This document shows positions 30,205 to 39,819 of a stretch of 64,000 bases of DNA, piece after piece. The notes under the pieces were generated by a model, which was not told the origin of the DNA, searched no databases, and saw nothing but the letters and a program-made list of their open reading frames with translations. Position 1 is the stretch's first letter. Every line of letters begins with the position of its first letter. Made by a program: the position numbers and the translations under genes. The stretch covers positions 62,001-126,000 of the forward strand of contig JAFLDV010000006.1 in assembly GCA_017302255.1 (NCBI GenBank). The letters are read 5' to 3'. Source of the stretch: Gammaproteobacteria bacterium. Lineage in GTDB: Bacteria > Pseudomonadota > Gammaproteobacteria > Enterobacterales > Alteromonadaceae.

Positions 30205-30561
30205 CTAGGAATTATCGGTATTAGTCGGTTTTTTCAATTGTTGCTGCCAATTCTGATTGGCGGTCTTCTCAGTCATTGGCAGCTTCTGATGAAGTGCCAC
30301 CTTAATCAGCATATGTGCGCTTATCGGGGCGCTGATAAACAAAAATACCGCAATAAGTAGTGGTTGCGCATTCGCTTGTTCAAGACTCAAGGTGAAATAC
30401 AGCACCGATGCCAATACCAAACTTCCGAGCCCTAAAGTAGTAGCCTTGGTTGGTCCATGCAAACGAGTGTAAAAGTCTGGCAATTTAACCAAAGCAAATG
30501 AACCAAGCAGCACAAAAAATGCGCCGATAATTAACAACCCACTAATAACATACTCAAGCAT
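30205..30561 (-). CDS. mnhG: Mrp-type Na+(K+)/H+ antiporter subunit G
   Basis: 118 aa, three hydrophobic helices, with the MnhG/PhaG signature LVKLPDFYTRLHGPTKATTLGLGSLVL. The Gln/Asn-rich C-terminal tail is cytosolic. Last gene of a six-gene operon; 11 bp after subunit F. Confidence 0.93.
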   Translation of the reverse strand: MLEYVISGLLIIGAFFVLLGSFALVKLPDFYTRLHGPTKATTLGLGSLVLASVLYFTLSLEQANAQPLLIAVFLFISAPISAHMLIKVALHQKLPMTEKTANQNWQQQLKKPTNTDNS

Positions 30562-30572
30562 ACACTCTCCGT

Positions 30573-30842
30573 CTATTCGATAATATCGCCGCGCAACAAG
30601 AACTTACAGACAGCTACTGTACTGACAAATCCAAGCATTGCTATTAATAACGCAGCTTCAAAGTAGAGCTGACTTGCGGAATAAATGCCGTAGCTTAGTA
30701 ACAAAGCGATGCTGTTGATATACATTGTGTCCAAGGCTAATAGCCTATCGGGTAATGAAGGGCCTCGGACCAATGCCCATAGATTTAATACTAGCGCCAG
30801 TCCTATTAAACACATCACTGCAATTAACACATTACCAATCAT
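30573..30842 (-). CDS. mnhF: Mrp-type antiporter subunit F
   Basis: 89 aa, three membrane helices, with the signature LVRGPSLPDRLLALDTMYINSIALLL. Start overlaps subunit E by 4 bp (ATGA). A small structural subunit of the hetero-oligomeric antiporter. Confidence 0.93.
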   Translation of the reverse strand: MIGNVLIAVMCLIGLALVLNLWALVRGPSLPDRLLALDTMYINSIALLLSYGIYSASQLYFEAALLIAMLGFVSTVAVCKFLLRGDIIE

Positions 30843-31351
30843 TGGAATATCTCCAATAGCGGTTGTTCGTAACGTTGTTTAAGTTCAGCCACTAATTCAG
30901 CTTCATTTGTCATATCGAGTACATGTAACAACAAAAACTGCGGTTGCTTACTATTATGCGGATAAACATCCGCACTCACTGTACCTGGCGTTAAACAGAT
31001 GGTACCCGCCAAAACTGTAATCCCAAGTGGATCTTGAATTTCCAGCGGCATCACAATGAAACCAGGACGCAATGACTTATTGGATCCTAGAACACGTACC
31101 ACGACTTGAATATTCGCGACTACGATATCCCAAACCAGCACCAGTAAATAGCGTCCGCCAAGGCTCAGCCGCTTGACTAATTGGCCATTTAATCGCAGAG
31201 ATTGGTCATGAAATGCGAGAGTTAGCCACGGAATAAACCATGCCAAGACAATGCCAGTCACCAGATAAATAGGCGCAAAACTATTGTTTAACAACAACCA
31301 GACCAATAACAATAACAGGCTCCGAAAAGGCGCCGGAAATAATCTTTGCAT
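30839..31351 (-). CDS. mnhE: Mrp-type antiporter subunit E
   Basis: 170 aa from the ATG at 31351, one base after the subunit D stop; the frame open to 31435 is a shadow of subunit D. Two N-terminal helices, then the signature GFIVMPLEIQDPLGITVLAGTICLTPGTVSADV typical of MnhE/PhaE. Confidence 0.92.
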   Translation of the reverse strand: MQRLFPAPFRSLLLLLVWLLLNNSFAPIYLVTGIVLAWFIPWLTLAFHDQSLRLNGQLVKRLSLGGRYLLVLVWDIVVANIQVVVRVLGSNKSLRPGFIVMPLEIQDPLGITVLAGTICLTPGTVSADVYPHNSKQPQFLLLHVLDMTNEAELVAELKQRYEQPLLEIFQ

Positions 31352-31352
31352 C

Positions 31353-32843
31353 TTAGTCTCCTCCCCCTTGGCGCAGTGGCGCGGAAAACTCGCTTGTGGC
31401 GGCGGCAAAATACTGCAATAAAGGTTCTGCGGCAAAAACTAAACCAAATAAGCAAGCCAATAGCCAAGCGAGGCCGGCCCATTGCCAATTGGATAAGGCA
31501 TTTACATTCGATTGTCCCGGCAGCAAACGCCAAAACACGGTACTGCCAGCTCGACTTAGTACAATAAGTACCAATAAGCTCCCGAGCAATAACATTCCCC
31601 AAAATACAAATTGCCACGGGTTACCTTGTACTGCCTGTAACAACTGGATTTTGCCAATAAATCCGGAAAGTGGCGGCATACCTATTATTGCCAACGCCAG
31701 CAATGCGAAGGCCCAACCCGTAAGCAACTGATTGGATAATCTGCGTCCACGAGCAATGCGGTCAGCAAGATTGCCACGTTGGGTCGAAATAATATCGACT
31801 AATAGAAACATGGCGCCGGTCGCAATGGTTGAATGCACCGTGTAATACAACAATGCGTTATCGGCAGCAATCGAGCCGACCCCAAGCAAGCTGAGTAAAG
31901 TGCCCGCTGACATTAATACTAAAGCGGCAACTATGCTGCGTAAGTCGGCGGAAGCTAATAGCAATGCTCCGGCCACCGCAATGGTGAGCAAACCTGTTAC
32001 CATCAGCACATTCTGGCCAAATCCTGCAAGTTGTCCTGCATCGTCACCAAACAAGGTAGTAAAGACCCTAAATAAGCTATAAATGCCCACTTTAGTCATC
32101 ATGGCAAAGACACAAGCAACCACAGGCGATGCTTGTTTATAAGCCGCTGGCAACCAAAAATGGAAGGGTAACATTGCCGCTTTCAGTCCAAAAACAATCA
32201 ACAACAAGCCCGCGGCAGATTGCACAATCCAAAGCTGCGATTGCGACAATTGCTTGATACGCATCCCCATATCCGCAATTTGTAACGAACCCAGTTGCGA
32301 ATACAGCAAGGCAAGCGCCAATAGAAACAATGCCGAACCAACTAGGTTCAATAGCACATAATGGAGTGCAGCTCTGATCCTGTTCTTACCTCCGCCATGG
32401 ATAAGCAGACCATATGACGAAATCAGCAAAATTTCGAAAAACACAAATAAGTTAAACAAATCACCTGTCAGAAACGCGCCATTAACCCCCATCAATAAAA
32501 AGAGTAGTAAAGCGAGGAAAAACGGCTCTTGTGTGTCATCTCGACTGCAACTGTAAAGCCAGCCTCCGATCATTAGCACCGAACTTAACACAACAAAGGC
32601 TGCCGAAAGTCGGTCTGCAACTAGCACTATGCCAAAAGGCGCTGGCCAGTCACCCAGTAGATATAATTGAGTTCCTGATTGGACATGCAGTGCAAGTAAA
32701 ACGGAGCACAATAACGTCAAAACAAAGCCAGTTGCACTCAGTAAACGTCTAGCTTGCAGCCTAACGGCAAAGTATGGCAACAACAATAATGCAGCAAAAA
32801 CCACCGGCACAAGAATAGGCAATATTGCCAAATGATTTATCAT
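31353..32843 (-). CDS. mnhD: Mrp-type antiporter subunit D
   Basis: 496-aa protein with about 14 helices, homologous to the NuoM/NuoN proton-pumping subunits of complex I. It contains the conserved region GLKAAMLPFHFWLPAAYKQASPVV, with the key Lys and the HFWLP motif, and an acidic residue in the helix LFVFFEILLISSYGLL. The start shares one base with the subunit C stop. Confidence 0.96.
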   Translation of the reverse strand: MINHLAILPILVPVVFAALLLLPYFAVRLQARRLLSATGFVLTLLCSVLLALHVQSGTQLYLLGDWPAPFGIVLVADRLSAAFVVLSSVLMIGGWLYSCSRDDTQEPFFLALLLFLLMGVNGAFLTGDLFNLFVFFEILLISSYGLLIHGGGKNRIRAALHYVLLNLVGSALFLLALALLYSQLGSLQIADMGMRIKQLSQSQLWIVQSAAGLLLIVFGLKAAMLPFHFWLPAAYKQASPVVACVFAMMTKVGIYSLFRVFTTLFGDDAGQLAGFGQNVLMVTGLLTIAVAGALLLASADLRSIVAALVLMSAGTLLSLLGVGSIAADNALLYYTVHSTIATGAMFLLVDIISTQRGNLADRIARGRRLSNQLLTGWAFALLALAIIGMPPLSGFIGKIQLLQAVQGNPWQFVFWGMLLLGSLLVLIVLSRAGSTVFWRLLPGQSNVNALSNWQWAGLAWLLACLFGLVFAAEPLLQYFAAATSEFSAPLRQGGGD

Positions 32844-33178
32844 CAGCGCGGCTCCTGTGGTTGTTGACCATCGACATGATCATTACCCAGTTCAGCACGT
32901 GCCCTGATCGCTAACACGACTAAAAATGCGGTCATTGCAAAGCCAATTACAATCGCAGTTAATACCAACGCCTGTGGCAATGGATCTGCATAGGTCTCTG
33001 TTTTGCCGAGCACTGCACCCGCTCCCGCAGTTAATCCACCGCTGACAAAAATGAATAAGTTAACAGCATAGGACAACATCGTTAGGCCAAGCATCACTGC
33101 AAAAGTCCGAGCTCTTAATATTAAAAACACGCCACAGCAAGTTAAAAGGCCTATGATGGCAGCAATTATCAGTTCCAT
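32843..33178 (-). CDS. mnhC: Mrp-type antiporter subunit C (NuoK-like)
   Basis: 111 aa, three helices, with the signature LGLTMLSYAVNLFIFVSGG and DPLPQALVLTAIVIGFAMTAFLV. Shares one base with each neighbour's stop/start, so the operon is translationally coupled. Confidence 0.95.
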   Translation of the reverse strand: MELIIAAIIGLLTCCGVFLILRARTFAVMLGLTMLSYAVNLFIFVSGGLTAGAGAVLGKTETYADPLPQALVLTAIVIGFAMTAFLVVLAIRARAELGNDHVDGQQPQEPR

Positions 33179-35979
33179 TATCCGTTCTCCTGCGGCCGAT
33201 GTTTAGTGGTCAATTTTCCCAAATTAGCCAAAATCAACAAGGTCGAACCGACGACAGTTAAATACACCCCTAAATCAAAGACCATGGCACTGGCAAGTTC
33301 TATATCCCCTACTATCGGCAAATGGAAATAGTCAAACCAAGAAGTTAAGAAGGGACGCCCCACCAGCAAACTGCCAGCGCCTGTGGCAAAGGCGAATAAG
33401 ATCCCCGCAGCAATTAATGATGGATACGCTAAAACTAGACGTTGCTTCACCCAATCAACGCCTTGTGCTACATACTGCAGCACAAGTGCAACTGCGGTAA
33501 TGAGGCCCGCCACAAAACCGCCGCCAGGCATATTGTGGCCGCGGAAAAAGATATAAACAGAAACCATGAGAGCCAATGGCAAAAGCGCTTGTGAAACCAC
33601 CGCAAGTAATAATGGGTGTCGGTCATTACTCCAGTACCGCCCATCCATATCGGCACCTGCTTTGAATAACGGAATACCAGTCAGCAACTTATAAATCCCA
33701 AGCGCAGCAATACCAAGCACAGTGATTTCACCAAAAGTATCAAAACCACGGAAATCCACCAGAATGACGTTCACTACGTTGGTGCCACCGCCACCGGTTT
33801 TGGCATTTTCCAAGAAATATTGCGCAATTGAATCAACCGAATTAGTCATCATGGCGTAGGCTAGGCTTGCGATCACTGCACCAAAGGCTGCAGCCAGCAG
33901 CAGATCGGTAAGAACTCTGCTTGGTGCAGAGGTTTTCACACTCTTATGCGGCAGAAAATAAAGAGCTAACATCAACAGTACGACAGTGACGACTTCAACC
34001 GATAACTGCGTGAGAGCCAAATCTGGCGCAGAGTAACGAACAAATAGCAGGCTGATAATTAAACCCACGCCAGAAATCATCACTAGTGACAACAAACGCT
34101 GGCGATGTAACAACACAGTCGCCACTGCACAAATCACTAAAACGAAAGCGCTAACCGCAACAACTGGATCAAATGCTAAAAGCTCACGATTCCCAGTCAA
34201 ACTCAATAAATTGAATAAGGGATAGCCGCACAGCAGCACGCTAGCCCATAACAACACTGAGACGTAAAATTGAAAGGAACCGCGGTCAAACCAGCGGTTA
34301 AATTTTACCGCCAATTGCGTTAGTCGCTGCATAACCCATTCAAATTGATAAATAGCGCGGACTGAGGTAAAGCCCGCTTGAAACAAGAACAGTTGTTTGC
34401 GGTTGAAATACAACAAAATACCACCGATAAAGGCCAGTAAACTCATCAATAGCGGAACATTGAGACCATGCCATAAAGCTAAACTGTAAACTGGTGGCTG
34501 CCCTTGCAAAGCCGCTGCTGCGGCTAATTGCAGTAAACTCCCAACGATGATCTGTGGGAACAATCCAACCAAAATACATAAGGCAACCAACACTTCCATT
34601 GGTATGCGCATATATCGCGGCGGCTCATGTGGGATCCGTTCAAGACCAACAGGCTGACCGTTAAAAAAGATGTCGTGCACAAAACGAGCCGAATAAGCCA
34701 CCGACAGCACAGCGGCGGTTGTAGCTAAAACTGGGAGAACCCAGGACAAACTACCGAACACACTTTGATGCAGAGTTTCGGTAAAAAACATCTCTTTGGA
34801 TAAGAATCCATTAAGTAAGGGAACACCTGCCATAGCCGAAGCCGCAACCATAGCAAGGGTTGCGGTCACTGGCATAAATTGCCATAACCCATTAATTTTA
34901 CGCATATCCCGCGATCCGGTCTCATGATCAATGATACCCGCGGCCATAAATAACGACGCTTTAAAAATTGCATGATTAAGCAGATGGAATATTGCTGCAA
35001 CCAAGGCTAAATCGGTGTCTAAGCCGATCAGCAAAGTAATAAGGCCTAAGTGCGAGATTGTCGAATACGCCAATAATCCTTTGATATCATGCTGAAAAAG
35101 TGCGAAGTAAGCGCCAACCAACAAGGTCATTAAGCCTGTGACTGTCAGCAATAAGAACCACAAATCTGTACCAGCAAGCACTGGGTAGAAGCGCATTAAT
35201 AAAAATATGCCAGCTTTAACCATAGTGGCGGAGTGTAAATAGGCACTGACCGGCGTCGGTGCAGCCATAGCATTAGGCAACCAAAAATGAAATGGGAATT
35301 GAGCTGACTTGGTAAAGGCACCGAGCAGAATCAGCCCTAACATTAGCGGATAATCGGCATGCGCCTGCACCAATTGAGCCTTCGCCAACACCTCGTTGAG
35401 ATCATAACTACCAGCAATTTGCCCAAGCATAATCAAGCCCGCAAGTAAGGCCAGACCGCCGGCGCCGGTGATGGTCAGCGCCATCCGAGCGCCTTTTCGC
35501 GCATCACTTTTACCAGACCAATAACTGATCAGTAAAAACGAACTAATACTGGTAAGTTCCCAAAAAAACCATAATTGCAGCAGATTGCCTGACAAAACTA
35601 TCCCAATCATCGCCTGCATAAATAGCAACAAGCTGGCATAAAAGCGCGCCATCGGATCACTGCGATGCAGGTAATACCGCGCATAAAACAACACTAAAGC
35701 ACCAATGCCCAAAATCAGGCATAAAAACAGAAAAGCTAAGCCATCAAGACGAAGTGAGAAGTCTAAACCTAGTTGAGGTAGCCAAGACATTTGCCAAGAC
35801 AACACATCGCCAGCAAATACTCGTGGAGCCAGATTTATCAGCACACCTAAGCCAATAAGTGGCGCAGAAAGCGCTATCGCGGTCATCATGTTGGCGCTGC
35901 GTGCGTTTGTAGTCTTTACACTGAGCACAACAATGGCACTGAGTAATGGCAACAATAAAATCCACAACAACATCGACAT
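33178..35979 (-). CDS. mnhA: Mrp-type antiporter fused subunit A/B
   Basis: 933-aa NuoL-like protein. The first ~500 residues form the proton-conducting domain (LGAFTKSAQFPFHFWLPNAMAAPTPVSAYLHSATMVKAGIFLLMR). A further helical region follows (about 620-760, the MnhA C-terminal domain), and the final ~130 residues match the separate MnhB subunit (RGHNMPGGGFVAGLITAVALVLQY). The A-B fusion with six genes in total (A/B, C, D, E, F, G) is the group 2 Mrp/Pha layout. The complex exports Na+ or K+ in exchange for protons, driven by proton motive force. Confidence 0.95.
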   Translation of the reverse strand: MSMLLWILLLPLLSAIVVLSVKTTNARSANMMTAIALSAPLIGLGVLINLAPRVFAGDVLSWQMSWLPQLGLDFSLRLDGLAFLFLCLILGIGALVLFYARYYLHRSDPMARFYASLLLFMQAMIGIVLSGNLLQLWFFWELTSISSFLLISYWSGKSDARKGARMALTITGAGGLALLAGLIMLGQIAGSYDLNEVLAKAQLVQAHADYPLMLGLILLGAFTKSAQFPFHFWLPNAMAAPTPVSAYLHSATMVKAGIFLLMRFYPVLAGTDLWFLLLTVTGLMTLLVGAYFALFQHDIKGLLAYSTISHLGLITLLIGLDTDLALVAAIFHLLNHAIFKASLFMAAGIIDHETGSRDMRKINGLWQFMPVTATLAMVAASAMAGVPLLNGFLSKEMFFTETLHQSVFGSLSWVLPVLATTAAVLSVAYSARFVHDIFFNGQPVGLERIPHEPPRYMRIPMEVLVALCILVGLFPQIIVGSLLQLAAAAALQGQPPVYSLALWHGLNVPLLMSLLAFIGGILLYFNRKQLFLFQAGFTSVRAIYQFEWVMQRLTQLAVKFNRWFDRGSFQFYVSVLLWASVLLCGYPLFNLLSLTGNRELLAFDPVVAVSAFVLVICAVATVLLHRQRLLSLVMISGVGLIISLLFVRYSAPDLALTQLSVEVVTVVLLMLALYFLPHKSVKTSAPSRVLTDLLLAAAFGAVIASLAYAMMTNSVDSIAQYFLENAKTGGGGTNVVNVILVDFRGFDTFGEITVLGIAALGIYKLLTGIPLFKAGADMDGRYWSNDRHPLLLAVVSQALLPLALMVSVYIFFRGHNMPGGGFVAGLITAVALVLQYVAQGVDWVKQRLVLAYPSLIAAGILFAFATGAGSLLVGRPFLTSWFDYFHLPIVGDIELASAMVFDLGVYLTVVGSTLLILANLGKLTTKHRPQENG

Positions 35980-36132
35980 GATTTCAAATCCTTGTGCAGG
36001 GCCACCGCTTGTAAGCGAAGTGACGTAACGAGGTATTCAATTTCAAAACTGCTAATTTCACCACTGATATTCTCAGCCTAAATCAAAATTGGCAATTACT
36101 AAAACCGAAAAATGCAGACTATTCAATGATAA

Positions 36133-36163
36133 AAACGAAAGAGGGGCATGCCCTCTTTCGTTT
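36133..36163 (-). terminator. Intrinsic terminator of nhaB
   Basis: aaacgaaagaggg-gcatg-ccctctttcgttt: a long stem with A-rich sequence on the low side, located just past the nhaB stop (36175). It separates nhaB from the Mrp operon. Confidence 0.8.
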
Positions 36164-36174
36164 ACATCCAACAA

Positions 36175-37758
36175 CTAATGACCGCTACTATGCCCAGCAG
36201 CGCCAGGTACATAATGATGAATCAATCCAGCATCATAGAAATAATGGGTTACTTCCGGAAGTACATAAACGGTTGAAATCAAACCCACTATAGTCAACAC
36301 AATGGTGTATGGCACTGCCATCCAAACCATTTTCATGTAAGAAAGACGAATGAGTGGAGCTAAAGCGCTGGTTAACAAGAACAAGAATGCTGCTTGACCA
36401 TTTGGCGTGGCCACACTTGGCAAGTTAGTCCCTGCGTTAATTGCTATTGCCAACATCTCAAATTGTTCGCGAGTGATGTTACCAGCTTCCCACGCCGCTT
36501 TGACTTCGTTGATATACACAGTGCCGACAAAGACGTTGTCACTGACCATCGACAATAAACCGTTTGCCATAAACAATACCGCAAGCTGCAATTGACCATC
36601 AAAAGTCAGTACCCACGCAATAATTGGCGTAAATAAATGTTGGTCGATAATAACTGCGACTATGGCAAAAAATACCACCAAGAGCGCGGTAAAAGGCAGA
36701 GCTTCTTTAAACGCATTGCCAATTGCATGCTCGTCAGTCACGCCACAGAATGTTGTTGCCAAAATAATTACCATTAGACCAATCAGACCAACAGAGGCAA
36801 TATGCAAACTCAGGCAGATGATCAGTAACACCGAAATAACGCCCTGAACCCATAATTTAGAGACGTCATTAGAGGTCATTTTTTCGCTTTGATATGTTTC
36901 ATAAGACACCAGCACATCGCGCACAGGCGTTGGCAACAAAGTACCAAAATCAAATAGCTTAAACTTCTCTACGACGATAGTAGTCAACAAACCAGCAACC
37001 AAAACCGGCACACTAACAGCACTCATTCGCAGCGCGAATTCTGCGAAACCCCAACCTACTGCTTCAGCGATAATCAGGTTTTGCGGCTCACCAACCATTG
37101 TCGCAACACCACCTAATGCAGTACCCACACCAGCATGCATCAACAAGTTACGTAAAAAGCCACGGAAATCCTCAAGATTTTGTCGCGATAATTCATGTAC
37201 ATCCTGATCTCCGGTGTGGTCATGATGGTCAATAAAGCCTTTACCTGACGATACTTTGTGGTAAATCGAGTAGAAACCAACGGCAACCGCAATAACGACA
37301 GCCACTACCGTTAATGCGTCTAAGAAGGCAGATAAGAACGCGGACATCACACAGAAAGCCAGCGAAATGCCGATTTTCGATTTCACTCTCAACAGTAATT
37401 TGGTAAACACAAACAACAGTAAATCTTTGACGAAATGGATACCAGCTACCATAAACACCAGCAACAGCACCACTTCAATGTTGGCTGAAACCTCATGCAT
37501 GACCTTTTCAGTAGATGTCATCCCCATAGCAATGGCTTGAATCGCTAAAAGGCCGCCCGGGAGTAATGGGTAACATTTAAGCGCCATGGCTAGAGTAAAA
37601 ATAAACTCGATCACCAGCAGCCAGCCTGCCACATAAGGATTGTTGATAAAAACCAATGGATTTAAAAACATAAACGCGATGATAGTCAGTTTGTACCAAT
37701 TCGGTGACTGACCTAAGAAATTCGTGTAAAGCCCAAGGGCCATGCCTGATGGTTTCAT
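36175..37758 (-). CDS. nhaB: Na+/H+ antiporter NhaB
   Basis: 527 aa from the ATG at 37758 ([23 protein letters not shown]), close to E. coli NhaB in size and sequence type; the frame extends 23 codons further without support. About 12 helices, with [22 protein letters not shown] and [31 protein letters not shown]. Electrogenic exchange of Na+ for protons. Together with the adjacent Mrp operon this gives two unrelated sodium exporters side by side, which fits a saline or brackish habitat. Confidence 0.96.
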   Translation of the reverse strand: MKPSGMALGLYTNFLGQSPNWYKLTIIAFMFLNPLVFINNPYVAGWLLVIEFIFTLAMALKCYPLLPGGLLAIQAIAMGMTSTEKVMHEVSANIEVVLLLVFMVAGIHFVKDLLLFVFTKLLLRVKSKIGISLAFCVMSAFLSAFLDALTVVAVVIAVAVGFYSIYHKVSSGKGFIDHHDHTGDQDVHELSRQNLEDFRGFLRNLLMHAGVGTALGGVATMVGEPQNLIIAEAVGWGFAEFALRMSAVSVPVLVAGLLTTIVVEKFKLFDFGTLLPTPVRDVLVSYETYQSEKMTSNDVSKLWVQGVISVLLIICLSLHIASVGLIGLMVIILATTFCGVTDEHAIGNAFKEALPFTALLVVFFAIVAVIIDQHLFTPIIAWVLTFDGQLQLAVLFMANGLLSMVSDNVFVGTVYINEVKAAWEAGNITREQFEMLAIAINAGTNLPSVATPNGQAAFLFLLTSALAPLIRLSYMKMVWMAVPYTIVLTIVGLISTVYVLPEVTHYFYDAGLIHHYVPGAAGHSSGH

Positions 37759-38140
37759 AGATATATCCACTGTTGTTGAAGGATCATGCAAACATCGTGT
37801 TTTGGTCTGCAGTACTGAAGATAGCAAATTGCCAACAGTTGTGGGATAAAACCCGGTTACAATTTAGCATTCTCAAGAAAATTACTATCTTCGTCAGAAT
37901 CTTATACCCATTCCGGCGACTGCTGTCTACGCTGACCAAGACTTCTTGCGGTCAATTGATGGCCTTTTGTGTTTAATTTCCAAGAACTGGCTTCTAGATA
38001 AAATCAGCAAAAAATTGCTAGCGATACTCACCCACTTAAATGATTAAGCTAAGCTATTTCAATTAAGACTTGCTTCGTCTATTCACAAAGTCGAAAAATT
38101 AGGCTTATATTAAATAGATTAATAACCTCAGGACCTTATC
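37759..38140. other. Non-coding divergent spacer, nhaB / small HTH gene
   Basis: About 380 bp, AT-rich, without a credible gene. A weak plus-strand promoter candidate for the HTH gene is TTCACA (38082-38087), 18 bp, TATATT (38106-38111). The nhaB promoter should also lie here, but I cannot place it. Confidence 0.4.
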
Positions 38141-38323
38141 ATGGCATTAATGACAGTAGCTGAAGTCGCCGCATATTTGGCAATTCAGGATATCCGCGTA
38201 GAACGTTTAGCTCGGGAAAATTTATTAGTAGCTGCAGGCAAAGATGAACAAGGCAAACCTGTGTTCTCGGAAGACGACGTCAAGCGTTACAAGATCCTTG
38301 CTGAACGTTTGGGCGGCATTTGA
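38141..38323 (+). CDS. Small MerR/excisionase-like HTH protein
   Basis: 60 aa, MALMTVAEVAAYLAIQDI then RVERLARENLLVA, which has the shape of a winged-helix HTH of the MerR/excisionase type (helix–turn–recognition helix, then the wing GKDEQGKPVFSEDDVKRY). AGGA lies 8 bp before the ATG. No integrase or phage gene is nearby, so it is more likely a conserved chromosomal DNA-binding protein than a phage excisionase. Targets are unknown. It stands alone between nhaB and the thiamine operon. Confidence 0.75.
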   Translation: MALMTVAEVAAYLAIQDIRVERLARENLLVAAGKDEQGKPVFSEDDVKRYKILAERLGGI

Positions 38324-38362
38324 GGCACTAGCTCCTCAAAAGCGCTTAACACATTTTCGAAT

Positions 38363-39238
38363 CTAAGCTGCACAATTGGCTAATTGCTGCAGCTTTTGCT
38401 TGGCCAAAGCAGCCTTCTGCTGGGCGCCAGGTAAGCATAGATACCATAACCAACAAAACCCAATATACAATTGTTTCGCAAGCGCTAATCGCATTTCAAG
38501 TTGCGGTTTTGCCGACGGCCGCGCTTTGACATATTGAGCCAACAACGCGGCTTCTTCTTGTGGATTTAAATCCAAGTTGATGATGAGTGCTGCTAAATCA
38601 AAACAGCTATCAGCCTTTTGACAATATTCGAAATCAATAAACCACAATTGCTGCTGCTGCATTAAGATATTGCCGCTATGCAAGTCCATGTGGCAGAGCA
38701 CCATGTCTTGGTTTAAAGTCGAAAACTGCGAAGCAACTTGTGCTAAGTGCTGATAACACCCCTCATCCGCAACCTGCCATACATCAGCCGGAATTTGTTC
38801 GCGTAACCTTGGCAGATACAACTGCGCGTCAAGTACCGGAGTCTGCACTTTCAGTTGATGCATTTTCACCAGCTGATTGATGAGTTGTGGCATCTCTGCA
38901 GCATGCAAATCCCAGCTAAAATGGCGAGAATGGGTTAAGAATTCGGTAATTAAGATGCGCTGATGGTTATTCAAACATAACGGGGCTGCTGCGATCCCTG
39001 CAGCTGCAGCCGCATGCTGGCAACGTAGCTCTTGCTGTCTGCAGACACCAGTGACAAAACTAGCATAGTGGCGTAGCAAATAATGCCCGCGTTGGGTATG
39101 GATGTAGTAGTTATCATTGGTGCTGCTGGTTGCTAGCTTTTGCAATGCCAGCGGCAAGTGATTAGCGAAAAACTCTAATCGCTGACATAAATGCCAGATT
39201 TGCTGTTCAGTTGCTGTGACCGGAAGCTGCTGCGCCAT
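38363..39238 (-). CDS. Aminoglycoside-phosphotransferase-fold kinase, probable thiamine kinase
   Basis: 291 aa with the APH/choline-kinase fold: an N-terminal lobe (LATSSTNDNYYIHTQRGHYLLRHYA), the catalytic Brenner motif CHMDLHSGN, and the metal-binding IDFEY further on. It is the last gene of the TPP-riboswitch operon behind a PnuT-type transporter. From that context it most likely phosphorylates imported thiamine, trapping it in the cell. Its ATG (39238, with AGGA 8 bp upstream) lies 64 bp inside the transporter gene, an unusually long overlap. Not assigned a symbol because the link to characterised ThiK is by context. Confidence 0.8.
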   Translation of the reverse strand: MAQQLPVTATEQQIWHLCQRLEFFANHLPLALQKLATSSTNDNYYIHTQRGHYLLRHYASFVTGVCRQQELRCQHAAAAAGIAAAPLCLNNHQRILITEFLTHSRHFSWDLHAAEMPQLINQLVKMHQLKVQTPVLDAQLYLPRLREQIPADVWQVADEGCYQHLAQVASQFSTLNQDMVLCHMDLHSGNILMQQQQLWFIDFEYCQKADSCFDLAALIINLDLNPQEEAALLAQYVKARPSAKPQLEMRLALAKQLYIGFCWLWYLCLPGAQQKAALAKQKLQQLANCAA

Positions 39239-39819
39239 GAAAAATATCCTATTGCGGCAATTAGCGTATAGATTACAAAAAGTGCAGTGAAAAAATACAA
39301 ATCTTTTTGTAAGTACATGTAGATAGATGCGGCATCAATCGCCACCCAGTACAACCAGTTGGATACCACTTTTTGCGCAACTAACCAAGTCGTGACAATA
39401 GCAAAACAGCTGATTTGCGCGCCAAGCCAGGCATAATCTGTATTCGTATATTCACTCATCACGTAGCCAAATAACAATCCGACCAACGCGGTAAATGAAA
39501 TCAATTGCAGATGGGCCGCAAGCGGCCACTCAATCACGACGTCCGGCGTTTCATGGGAATTGGTTTGAATTTGTTGCCAATTCCACCACCCGTAAATCGC
39601 CATACCGGCATAATACAGCTGCAGCAGAGCATCAGTATAAAGATTTGACTGCAGCATAATTTGCAAAGTAAGCACAGTGCTTAATAGCGCCGCAGGCCAA
39701 CACCATAAACTATGGCAAATTGCCAAAATCGTATAGGCCAGCGCTAAAATCGTAGCCGCGAGCTCAAGTCCAGTTTGCACCTGCCACTGCGCAAAAAGCT
39801 GATGCAAAAAATCGGTCAT
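39175..39819 (-). CDS. pnuT: PnuC-family transporter, probable thiamine transporter PnuT
   Basis: 214 aa, about seven membrane helices, with PnuC-family features (CWPAALLSTVLTLQIM; YYAGMAIYGWWNW; NWLYWVAIDAASIYMYLQKDLYFFTALFVIYTLIAAIGYFSW). PnuC proteins are facilitators for pyridine or thiamine vitamers, and the YGWWNW and WxxWxxxD segments line the substrate path. The TPP riboswitch upstream points to thiamine. It overlaps the YkoF-like gene by 4 bp and the kinase by 64 bp. Confidence 0.85.
   Translation of the reverse strand: MTDFLHQLFAQWQVQTGLELAATILALAYTILAICHSLWCWPAALLSTVLTLQIMLQSNLYTDALLQLYYAGMAIYGWWNWQQIQTNSHETPDVVIEWPLAAHLQLISFTALVGLLFGYVMSEYTNTDYAWLGAQISCFAIVTTWLVAQKVVSNWLYWVAIDAASIYMYLQKDLYFFTALFVIYTLIAAIGYFSWRSSFRSQQLNSKSGIYVSD

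Noticed and set aside
38141-38323. Prophage or integrative-element remnant indicated by the excisionase-like protein
   Set aside because: No integrase, attachment repeats, tRNA or phage genes nearby.
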